In this document: one piece after another, positions 1 through 5,429 of the stretch
Layout: every line of letters starts with the position of its first letter
Position numbering within the stretch: position 1 is the stretch's first letter
Assembly: GCA_020063545.1 (NCBI GenBank)
Contig: JAGUUF010000019.1
Location: forward strand, 1-5,429
Length of the DNA: 5,429 bases
Direction: 5' to 3'
Source of the DNA: Cytophagales bacterium
GTDB taxonomy: Bacteria; Bacteroidota; Bacteroidia; Cytophagales; Cyclobacteriaceae
The notes under the pieces: generated by a model
What the model was told of the DNA's origin: nothing
What the model saw: only the letters and a program-made list of their open reading frames with translations
Databases searched by the model: none
Made by a program: the position numbers and the translations under genes

Positions 1-353
1 AACAGGTCTTTTTTACCATCGCAGTTAAAATCGCGCAGCAGCATCCAGTTGGTAATTTCTTCAGGAAAAAAACTTTCGTATTCAGGGGAATACCGGTAAG
101 TGTTTCCACTTTTTAAAAAGGTGAGTACGCGGCCAGCCATTCGGTCGTACAAGGCTAAGTCATCAACGCCATCCTGATCGAGGTCAATCGTGTTAACCTG
201 GCCTGCATTAAACCCGCCTGCCCAGGCAAGGCTAAGTGTATCGGTTCCAACAACTACGGGTATTCTGCTTTCAATTCGATATGTAAACTGTGCCTTTGTG
301 CTAAGCGGAAGCAGGCAGGTGAGAAAAGCGGCTGCAAACAAACTTTTTTTCAT
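1..353 (-). CDS. Secreted FG-GAP/VCBS-repeat protein, N-terminal part (cut by the left window edge)
   Basis: Reading the minus strand from ATG at 353-351 gives 117 intact codons running off the left edge. Residues 1-21 form a typical signal peptide (MKK start, hydrophobic stretch about 5-17, likely signal peptidase I cut after STKA21, leaving Gln22 first, as is common in Bacteroidota). Cys13 sits inside the hydrophobic core and lacks a proper lipobox, so it is probably not a lipoprotein. Two calcium-loop motifs of the FG-GAP/VCBS type follow: DLDQDGVDDL at 57-66 and DFNCDGKKDL at 108-117, spaced about 50 residues as in a beta-propeller blade repeat. The family usually builds extracellular seven-bladed propellers used for adhesion or carbohydrate binding. 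In Bacteroidota such proteins often end in a type IX secretion sorting domain, but that end is outside the window. It is divergent from murF with 53 bp between starts. No Shine-Dalgarno is visible. The exact ligand is unknown. Confidence 0.85.
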   Translation of the reverse strand, partial: MKKSLFAAAFLTCLLPLSTKAQFTYRIESRIPVVVGTDTLSLAWAGGFNAGQVNTIDLDQDGVDDLALYDRMAGRVLTFLKSGNTYRYSPEYESFFPEEITNWMLLRDFNCDGKKDL

Positions 354-372
354 TCGGCAATAACGCAGGCCC

Positions 373-405
373 GGCAGGTACTGTTATCTTGGCAGGTAAG
401 ATAAC
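373..405. promoter_or_regulatory. Perfect 8-bp inverted repeat plus duplicated octamer in the divergent spacer before murF
   Basis: GTTATCTT (383-390) and AAGATAAC (398-405) are perfect reverse complements around a 7-base loop, GGCAGGT (391-397). The octamer GGCAGGTA occurs twice, at 373-380 and 391-398, 18 bp apart. The right arm ends one base before the murF ATG at 407, so in RNA the hairpin would lie directly against the start codon with the purine-rich loop as the only possible ribosome-binding element. In DNA it could be an operator serving both divergent genes. What is seen is the symmetry; any regulatory role is inferred. Chance is possible because the stem is short and AT-rich. Confidence 0.4.
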
Positions 406-406
406 G

Positions 407-1690
407 ATGGACATTCAGAAATTATATGAAATCTACCGGAAGAGCGAAAAAGTTTCGACTGACACGCGGAAGATTGAGCCGGGCTCGGTTTTTTTTGCAC
501 TGAAAGGAGATCGGTTTGACGGTAACCTGTTTGCTGAGGAGGCCCTCGGCAAGGGTGCCTCATATGCCGTTATTGATAACCCCAAGGTTAGTAAAGGAGA
601 CCACTTTATTCTGGTTGATGATGTGCTGGCCACGCTTCAGCAACTTGCGCGGCACCATCGGCAGCAGCTTTCTATTCCGGTTATCGGGCTCACCGGATCG
701 AACGGAAAAACAACATCGAAGGAATTACTTTATGCTGTGCTGGCTAAAAAATTCAGAACCTTCGCCACCAAGGGTAACCTGAACAACCACATCGGGGTGC
801 CCCTTTCTATTCTAGCCATCGATAAAGCAATCGAAATTGCCGTAATCGAAATGGGCGCGAACCACGTTGGCGAGATTGCAGCGCTCTGTGCCATGGCCGG
901 CCCTACCCACGGATTTATTACCAACATCGGCAAAGCACACATTGGAACCTTCGGAGGGTTCGATAACATCATCCGTGGCAAATCGGAATTGTATATGCAC
1001 CTGATTAATAACGGGGGTACTGTGTTCATCAATTCGCAAAACCCGATATTGTTTAACATGGCCAAACGGTTTAAGAACCCGGTGTTCTATCCGGCCAAAG
1101 GCAACTATTATCATTGCGAACTGGTTAGTGCTGAGCCGTTTATTAAAATCCGAACCGAAGGCGGCCATGAGGTTCAAACCAGGCTGATTGGTGCTTACAA
1201 TTTTGAAAACATTGCCACAGCACTTTGTATCGGCAAGTACTTCGGTGTGGATGAACGACTGGCAAACCAGGCTGTGGCTGAATATGAGCCGGCCAACATG
1301 CGGTCGCAGGTAATTATGAAAGGAACCAATACCATTATCCTGGATGCCTACAACGCCAACCCGAGTTCGATGGAGGCGGCCATCCGAAGTCTTGGTGATA
1401 TGAAGGCTGAAAAAAAGGTGCTCATCCTGGGCGATATGTTTGAGTTGGAAGAAGAGGCTGAAAAGGAGCATCGTCAGATTGGCCAAATGGTTCGCGATCT
1501 TGGCTTTACCCATGTTTTATTGTGTGGTGATTTGATGAAAAGTGCACATAAGGAATTTCCGAAGGCACATCATTTTTCCAGCAAAGAAGAGTTACTTAAG
1601 TACCTCCGGCAAAATCCTATCAGCAACGCGACTATTTTGGTGAAAGCTTCACGGGGTATCGGTTTGGAGGCGGTGATGGAGGCTATCTGA
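407..1690 (+). CDS. murF: UDP-N-acetylmuramoyl-tripeptide--D-alanyl-D-alanine ligase (MurF)
   Basis: MurF joins D-Ala-D-Ala to UDP-MurNAc-tripeptide using ATP, the last cytoplasmic ligation before the peptidoglycan precursor goes to MraY. The 427-residue product has the full Mur ligase layout. The N-terminal UDP-substrate domain contains TDTR at 18-21. The central ATPase has the P-loop TGSNGKTT at 96-103 (Lys101), EMGANH at 148-153, and KSELY starting at Lys192, which matches the position of the carbamylated lysine in the family. The C-terminal domain has DAYNANP at 313-319, GDMFEL at 342-347 and KASRG at 413-417. DAYNANP and GDM.EL favour MurF over MurE, MurD or MurC. Length is close to the usual 430-460. 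I chose ATG 407; an in-frame TTG at 389 would add six residues but falls inside a hairpin arm. No clear promoter or Shine-Dalgarno is seen. None of the neighbours in the window is another Mur or division gene, so this copy does not sit inside a dcw cluster. Confidence 0.97.
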   Translation: MDIQKLYEIYRKSEKVSTDTRKIEPGSVFFALKGDRFDGNLFAEEALGKGASYAVIDNPKVSKGDHFILVDDVLATLQQLARHHRQQLSIPVIGLTGSNGKTTSKELLYAVLAKKFRTFATKGNLNNHIGVPLSILAIDKAIEIAVIEMGANHVGEIAALCAMAGPTHGFITNIGKAHIGTFGGFDNIIRGKSELYMHLINNGGTVFINSQNPILFNMAKRFKNPVFYPAKGNYYHCELVSAEPFIKIRTEGGHEVQTRLIGAYNFENIATALCIGKYFGVDERLANQAVAEYEPANMRSQVIMKGTNTIILDAYNANPSSMEAAIRSLGDMKAEKKVLILGDMFELEEEAEKEHRQIGQMVRDLGFTHVLLCGDLMKSAHKEFPKAHHFSSKEELLKYLRQNPISNATILVKASRGIGLEAVMEAI

Positions 1691-1718
1691 AATTGGCTTT
1701 AAATCCCTGTAACTAATG

Positions 1719-1856
1719 AATCTCAAAAATCGAATTTAACCACAAAGTGGCACAAAGGATGCACAAAGCGCACTAAGAAAATTTATCGTAAAGTGTTCTC
1801 CGTGTTCTTGTTCACACTTGGTGGCCTTTGTGGTTTTGCATTTCATTTTTGAGATT
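1719..1856. repeat. 138-bp inverted-repeat element with phased CACAAAG-like arrays
   Basis: The ends are a perfect 12-bp inverted repeat: AATCTCAAAAAT at 1719-1730 and its complement ATTTTTGAGATT at 1845-1856. Inside, the left arm carries CACAAAG at 1741, 1751 and 1762 and CACTAAG at 1771. The right arm carries the mirror-image series on the other strand: CTTTGTG at 1826, CTTGGTG at 1817, then weaker units at 1807 and 1798. Spacing is 9-11 bp throughout, about one helical turn, and matches decay toward the centre. No open reading frame of useful length lies inside. The shape fits a decayed miniature transposable element or a dispersed extragenic repeat; a folded RNA or a bidirectional transcription brake downstream of murF is also possible. 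I recall CACAAAG-type repeats being common between genes in environmental Bacteroidota, but the family is not named here with certainty. Confidence 0.7.
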
Positions 1857-1902
1857 GCTTCAAGTGTTAGACATGGAAGGCCCAGAACTTTATGGAAACT
1901 AA

Positions 1903-2568
1903 ATGAATATGCAACTTGAAAAGATCTTAAAATTTCTGAAGGATATTGCCAGGAACAACAACCGCGATTGGTTTGAGAAAAACAAACCGCGATACCTCGA
2001 AGCTAAAAATGCTTTTGAAGATTTTCTGGAAGCACTCCATAAAGAATTACTGAAGTTTGATGAAAGCCTGGCCGGGCTTAATCCGCGTAAGCAGGCCTTC
2101 CGCATTTACCGCGATGTGCGGTTCAGCAAAGACAAACGGCCGTATAAAGTCAACATGGGAGCAGGATTTTCGGCTCACGGAAAAATGGAGCAGGAGCCGG
2201 GGTATTACATACACATTGAGCCGGGCAACTGTTTTGTGGCTGGCGGGCTATACATGCCTGATTCCGGAAACCTGGCCAGGGTTCGCCAGGAAATCGATTA
2301 CAATGCCGAAGCGTTTTTGAAAATTCTTAACGACAGGAAATTTAAGCGATACGTAAACGGGCTGGATGATTTTGACCGGGTAAAAACGGCTCCGAAAGGA
2401 TATGCAAAAGATCATCCCCATATCGGGTTGTTAAAAAATAAAAGTTTTGTGGTATCGCATTACTTTAGCGATGCGCAGGTGAAGGACAGGAAATTTGTGA
2501 AACGGGTTGCTGAAGTATGCAAGGCAATAAAACCGATGAATGATTTTTTGAAGAATGCCCTTGAATAG
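1903..2568 (+). CDS. DUF2461 (TIGR02453-type) family protein, function unknown
   Basis: This 221-residue protein matches the DUF2461 family along its whole length, and the size is usual for the family. Recognisable blocks are FLKDIARNNNRDWFEKNKPRY at about 11-31, FRIYRDVRFSKDKRPYK at 66-82, the PGYYIHIEPG / AGGLYMP core near the middle, and the PKGYAKDHP...LLKNKSFVVSH block in the C-terminal third. There is no signal peptide or membrane segment, so it is probably cytoplasmic. The many invariant Arg, Lys, Asp and Tyr residues suggest an active or ligand-binding site, but no reaction is established to my knowledge. ATG 1903 is the first possible start because an in-frame TAA occupies 1900-1902; a second ATG lies at 1909. 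No Shine-Dalgarno is visible. It follows murF by 212 bp with a repeat element between, so co-transcription is doubtful. It is convergent with the AsmA-like gene. Confidence 0.93.
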   Translation: MNMQLEKILKFLKDIARNNNRDWFEKNKPRYLEAKNAFEDFLEALHKELLKFDESLAGLNPRKQAFRIYRDVRFSKDKRPYKVNMGAGFSAHGKMEQEPGYYIHIEPGNCFVAGGLYMPDSGNLARVRQEIDYNAEAFLKILNDRKFKRYVNGLDDFDRVKTAPKGYAKDHPHIGLLKNKSFVVSHYFSDAQVKDRKFVKRVAEVCKAIKPMNDFLKNALE

Positions 2569-2592
2569 CACTCAAAATCAGCAATGGGCAGG

Positions 2593-5061
2593 TTAGTTAT
2601 CCCAGTCGAACTCTTCTTTCGATAGTTCCGCTTCTTTTTTCTTCTGTTTCTTTTTAAACAAATCTTTCAGTTCCTGGACTTCTTTTTTCAGGTCGGATGC
2701 GATTTTTCGTTTCACTGCCTCCGTATCGTACTGTACGCGGTAATTATCGGTGGTGCCGGTAATTTTAAGAAAGAGTTTTGAGCGCCCCTCCATTTCTTCA
2801 ATGGCACCGGTGGCTTCAGCCAGGTTAATTTTCCGTTTGTTGTTCAGCGGGGTTACAATCCGATACTCAATTTGCTGGTCAAACCGGTGTGTGCCGCTTA
2901 TCTGCATAACCGAAACGTTGGTTTTTACTTCCATTTGGGGTATGTAGATTGTTTTATTCTGAATGTGGATTTCGTTTTTCAAATCGGCAAAGCGGATGGC
3001 ATTTAGCCCCTCGTCATCCAGGTAGCGGTCAAGTTTTTTAAGAGGTTCGAACTGATTGAGTTCTCCGTTTCGGATGGTTGCATTGATATCGGCTGTCAGG
3101 GTTTCGGGGAACATGCGCAGGTTCTGGTTCAGCACTACATCCATCATCACATCGGCATCGGCCTGGCCTTTCAGGTTGTTATCAAGAAGAAAATCCTGGT
3201 GAAAATTTTCAAACACGTAAAAGGCGCTGTCGACATGGATGCCGTTAAGCAGGAAAGCGCATGAAAGCACATTTGCTTTCGGGTTTTTGGCTTCAATGCT
3301 GCCGGTAAATACCAACCGGCCGCCCATGCCATCGAAGGCGATATTCCGGGAAATGGCTTTTTGGCCGGTTATCAGCAGGTCGCCTTTCAGGTTGGTTCCT
3401 TTAAATCGCTTGTAGTTCAGGCGGGCAACATCGCAATTAAACTTCAGGTTCAGGTTCTTAGAAATGTGAAATTCATATTCGGATTGGTTTGATGCTTCCG
3501 AGGGTTTGCCAAAACCCAGAATTAATAGTTGGTCTAAATCGAGAAACCGGGAACGCAAATCGGCCTCAATGCTTACCGGCTGGTTTTCGAAAAGCATCCA
3601 GGTAATCACATTTTTGAAAAACCCGTTGAGCAGAAAATCGCTGCGGCCGATCTTGCCTTCAACATTGCTCAGCGCCAGATCGTTTTTGTTGAATTGCAAC
3701 GCTCCTGACAGGTCGTTAATCTGAACACTATCGGCACCAAGTGTAAAGCTCAGGTTTTTTAAATCAATGTTTCCTAAAGCAGAGGCTTGTTGTGCGGTAG
3801 CTTTACTTTTAAGCCAGGCTGTTTTCCCTTCAAATGAAATGTCGGCAATGATGGTGCCGGCCGGACGGCTTATTGATTTAAGCGGGTAAAAACTGAACAG
3901 CGAGGCGGCATCCAGTTCACCGGTAAAGGCAAAGGTTATATCCGGATCGTTAATGTTGCGGATTTCGAGGTTTGAACGAAACGTTTTGCCCTGAAGTTTA
4001 CCGCTTATGTTCTTAAGTGAAATTGTTGCCGTGTTCAGGTTATGCAGGGCCGCAATATTGAGCACGCCTTCCAGTGAAGTTTCATCAAGGCTTGCCCGGT
4101 ACTCCGGATGGTTGATACGCGCATTTTTCAACCCAAAGTCAATGCGTAACGCGGGACTTTTTTTTGCGGCAATCTCCCCCTGTACCTGGGCATTGAAATA
4201 CGCTTCGCCCGTGCTTTGGTACTGGCGCAGGTGTTCAATTGACGTTTCCGGAAAAAACGAAAGCAAGGTTTGAAGGGTAGTGTTTTTTCCGCTGGTTGAA
4301 ATGGCAATCAGGTTACGATCCCTCCATTGGTATGAACCCTGCAGCATAAAATGAGATTTTCCCAGGTGCAGGTCGGACGGCAATATGGTAAGTTTCCTTT
4401 CGGGATCATCGTAAATAAGGTTGGCATTAATTCTGAAAACTTTGTTCTCCAGGAGCGCCAGTTTATCAAAGAGCATCCGTTCCGTTGTTATCGTTCCGTT
4501 TGCTGCGATTTCGTACTGATCCTGTTTGGAGGTGATGGTTGCTTTAAGGCGGTCAGTGTAAAATACCAGGTCATCTTTCCGCTCCAGGTTAACAAACCGT
4601 ACCCGGCAATTGATCAGCAGAACATTTTGAAGCTGAAAACCAACCGATTCTCCAGACGTACTTTCTTTAAGTATGGTATAGTTGTTTTCGCCCTGGGGGT
4701 CGATCTTCAGGTTTGTTTCGCAGTCGGTAATGGTTAATCCAAGTACACGGTATGTTCCGCGGTAAACTTCAAGCGGGTTCAGTTGAAAGGAAATTTTGGA
4801 AGCAGTAAGCAGGGGATACTGTCCCTTATGGCTGTCTTCTACATAAACATCATGAAATACGATAGAAAGCTGGGGGAAACGTTCAAAAACAGAAACGTCT
4901 GTTTTACCAATTTTAACAGGTGTATTCAGTTGCCGGTTGGCTTGTTGAATAAACCGGTTGATGACCTGGTCTTTAAATAAAAATGTGGCGGCAATGAGGG
5001 CAACGAGCAGTACTGCAATGGAAAGAGTTGTGTATGCAAGGACGTTACGGAAGGTTTTCAA
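2593..5061 (-). CDS. AsmA-like envelope protein, 822 residues
   Basis: AsmA-like proteins are anchored in the inner membrane with a long periplasmic part, and relatives (TamB, YhdP, YdbH) help move phospholipid to the outer membrane. Here one membrane segment lies at about 8-29, followed by the typical family opening: ANRQLNTPVKIGKTDVSVFERFPQLSI, where a 'FP.LS' beta-strand follows an amphipathic start. The middle is long, beta-rich and repetitive in style, with no catalytic motif. The AsmA C-terminal block is clear at about 654-740 (IRNGELNQFEPLKKL at 663-677, then ISGTHRFDQQIEYRI at 721-735). The tail 779-822 is charged and predicted helical or coiled-coil, ending in an acidic, aromatic EEFDWDN. 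The start is TTG at 5061-5059: an in-frame stop lies eight codons upstream, there is no ATG between, and the membrane segment begins right after. The first internal ATG is near residue 204. It is monocistronic in view and convergent with DUF2461. The cargo is unknown. Confidence 0.9.
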   Translation of the reverse strand: MKTFRNVLAYTTLSIAVLLVALIAATFLFKDQVINRFIQQANRQLNTPVKIGKTDVSVFERFPQLSIVFHDVYVEDSHKGQYPLLTASKISFQLNPLEVYRGTYRVLGLTITDCETNLKIDPQGENNYTILKESTSGESVGFQLQNVLLINCRVRFVNLERKDDLVFYTDRLKATITSKQDQYEIAANGTITTERMLFDKLALLENKVFRINANLIYDDPERKLTILPSDLHLGKSHFMLQGSYQWRDRNLIAISTSGKNTTLQTLLSFFPETSIEHLRQYQSTGEAYFNAQVQGEIAAKKSPALRIDFGLKNARINHPEYRASLDETSLEGVLNIAALHNLNTATISLKNISGKLQGKTFRSNLEIRNINDPDITFAFTGELDAASLFSFYPLKSISRPAGTIIADISFEGKTAWLKSKATAQQASALGNIDLKNLSFTLGADSVQINDLSGALQFNKNDLALSNVEGKIGRSDFLLNGFFKNVITWMLFENQPVSIEADLRSRFLDLDQLLILGFGKPSEASNQSEYEFHISKNLNLKFNCDVARLNYKRFKGTNLKGDLLITGQKAISRNIAFDGMGGRLVFTGSIEAKNPKANVLSCAFLLNGIHVDSAFYVFENFHQDFLLDNNLKGQADADVMMDVVLNQNLRMFPETLTADINATIRNGELNQFEPLKKLDRYLDDEGLNAIRFADLKNEIHIQNKTIYIPQMEVKTNVSVMQISGTHRFDQQIEYRIVTPLNNKRKINLAEATGAIEEMEGRSKLFLKITGTTDNYRVQYDTEAVKRKIASDLKKEVQELKDLFKKKQKKKEAELSKEEFDWDN

Positions 5062-5122
5062 GTTGAAAAAATGAAGGTAAAGTTAGTTTTTTAACAGGTT
5101 ATTAACGCGAAAAGGGCGCGCG

Positions 5123-5153
5123 TTTGTACAAATCAAAAACTGTACTACTTTTG
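5123..5153 (+). promoter_or_regulatory. Bacteroidota-type promoter of the tRNA-Val gene
   Basis: TTTG at 5123-5126 and TACTTTTG at 5146-5153 are separated by exactly 19 bp and match the Bacteroidota primary sigma factor consensus (-33 TTTG or TTG, -7 TAnnTTTG) at every defined base. Transcription would begin near 5158-5162, leaving roughly a 7-11-base leader before the mature tRNA. The -33 element is half of a 10-bp perfect palindrome, TTTGTACAAA (5123-5132). A GC-rich stretch, GGCGCGCG (5115-5122), lies just upstream. Confidence 0.82.
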
Positions 5154-5168
5154 CAATCCCAAAATAAA

Positions 5169-5243
5169 GGGAGCTTAGCTCAGCTGGTTCAGAGCATCTG
5201 CCTTACAAGCAGAGGGTCGGGGGTTCGAATCCCTCAGCTCCCA
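5169..5243 (+). tRNA. tRNA-Val (anticodon UAC)
   Basis: The 75-base cloverleaf folds fully by eye. The acceptor stem is GGGAGCT with AGCTCCC (7 of 7 pairs) and the discriminator is A. The D arm is GCTC/GAGC with a GG-containing 10-base loop. The anticodon stem is TCTGC/GCAGA with loop CTTACAA, giving anticodon TAC (UAC), which reads valine codons GUA and GUG and often all four. The variable loop is GGGTC. The T arm is GGGGG/CCCTC with one G-T pair and loop TTCGAAT. The 3' CCA is not encoded (the next bases are CGT), so it must be added by the CCA-adding enzyme. It has its own promoter upstream and an intrinsic terminator six bases downstream. Confidence 0.97.
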
Positions 5244-5248
5244 CGTAT

Positions 5249-5277
5249 AAGTCTCCTTATTTAGGGAGACTTTTTTT
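5249..5277 (+). terminator. Rho-independent terminator after tRNA-Val
   Basis: AAGTCTCC (5249-5256) pairs perfectly with GGAGACTT (5265-5272) around an 8-base AT-rich loop. A run of seven T (5271-5277) overlaps the base of the stem. This is a strong intrinsic terminator for the tRNA transcript. It ends exactly at the base before the next gene's ATG, so that gene depends on read-through or on a promoter overlapping this region. Confidence 0.88.
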
Positions 5278-5429
5278 ATGCAAGCCATCTTTTATATTCT
5301 TTATTCTTCAACTGCCGCTAAGTATTATAACGGCCATACAACCGAAGATTTGGGAGAACGTTTGCGCAAGCACAACACCCATCACAAAGGTTTTACGGGC
5401 AAGTTTAAGGATTGGAAGGTTGTGTATTG
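5278..5429 (+). CDS. GIY-YIG nuclease-domain protein, N-terminal part (cut by the right window edge)
   Basis: Fifty codons are visible from ATG 5278. They match the start of small single-domain GIY-YIG proteins (the YhbQ/UPF0213-like group, about 80-100 residues). Visible are FYILYSS (5-11) for the first beta-strand with the GIY-equivalent Tyr6, YYNGHT (16-21) for the YIG-equivalent strand, and the helix with RLRKHN (28-33), whose Arg and His are conserved in this group. GFTG and the start of the W-x-V-V-Y strand come next. The metal-binding glutamate of the family would lie beyond the edge. Asn18 stands where YIG has Ile, a tolerated position in this group. The start is fixed because an in-frame TAA lies at 5248-5250 and no other start follows it. 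There is no Shine-Dalgarno; a terminator hairpin and T-run fill the upstream 29 bases. Family members act as structure-specific DNA nucleases, but this protein's target is unknown. Confidence 0.88.
   Translation, partial: MQAIFYILYSSTAAKYYNGHTTEDLGERLRKHNTHHKGFTGKFKDWKVVY

Noticed and set aside
389..406. TTG at 389 as the murF start, adding MAGKIT
   Set aside because: ATG 407 fits the usual MurF N-terminus, and the TTG lies inside the left arm of a perfect inverted repeat. The six extra residues match nothing typical of the family.
812..1513. A 233-codon open frame on the minus strand opposite murF
   Set aside because: It is wholly antisense to a gene with every MurF motif, and its translation has no recognisable domain and an unnatural composition. 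It is a shadow frame.
1741..1832. A CRISPR-like array, suggested by regularly repeated CACAAAG units
   Set aside because: The units are 7 bases with 2-4-base gaps and reverse orientation halfway. CRISPR repeats are far longer, have one orientation, and have unique spacers of about 30 bases.
2569..2592. A terminator between the convergent DUF2461 and AsmA-like genes
   Set aside because: The 24-bp gap has no stable hairpin or T-run on either strand. Transcripts may overlap or end by another mechanism.
4351..4737. A 128-codon plus-strand frame (and several shorter ones) inside the AsmA-like gene
   Set aside because: They lie opposite a continuous 822-residue AsmA-family protein and show no family resemblance or start signals.
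5078..5085. TAACTTTA on the minus strand as a -7 box for the AsmA-like gene
   Set aside because: The last base differs from TAnnTTTG and no TTG-type -33 element lies at the right distance, so a promoter call is not supported.
1..5429. A new multi-gene defence or mobile system
   Set aside because: No transposase, integrase, toxin-antitoxin pair, restriction or CRISPR gene is seen. Gene content is mostly housekeeping and the strands switch repeatedly.

Overview
The window looks like an ordinary chromosomal stretch from a member of the Bacteroidota, most likely a Cytophagales-type bacterium. The evidence is the protein families (secreted FG-GAP/VCBS protein, DUF2461, a large AsmA-like protein), the near absence of Shine-Dalgarno sequences, and a textbook Bacteroidota-type promoter (TTTG, 19 bp, TAnnTTTG) in front of a tRNA gene. 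The genus cannot be fixed from the sequence alone.

Layout, left to right. (1) 1-353, minus strand: the N-terminal part of a secreted FG-GAP/VCBS repeat protein, cut by the window edge. (2) 354-406: a 53-bp divergent spacer holding a perfect 8-bp inverted repeat and a duplicated octamer just before murF. (3) 407-1690, plus strand: murF, the last cytoplasmic ligase in making the peptidoglycan precursor. (4) 1691-1902: a 212-bp spacer mostly filled by a 138-bp inverted-repeat element (1719-1856) whose arms are roughly 10-bp-phased arrays of a CACAAAG-like heptamer. (5) 1903-2568, plus strand: a complete DUF2461 protein of unknown function. (6) 2593-5061, minus strand: an 822-residue AsmA-like envelope protein, convergent with DUF2461 (24 bp between stops) and starting at TTG. 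(7) 5062-5168: a divergent spacer with the tRNA promoter. (8) 5169-5243, plus strand: tRNA-Val(UAC), then an intrinsic terminator (5249-5277). (9) 5278-5429, plus strand: the start of a GIY-YIG nuclease-domain protein, whose ATG directly follows the terminator's T-run, cut by the right edge.

Functionally, MurF (cell wall), the AsmA-like protein (envelope) and the FG-GAP protein (secreted or surface) all concern the cell envelope. Strand switches show they are not one operon, and nothing ties them into a single system. I see no convincing new multi-gene system. The points most worth a second look are the phased inverted-repeat element, the hairpin at the murF start, and the tRNA/terminator/GIY-YIG junction.
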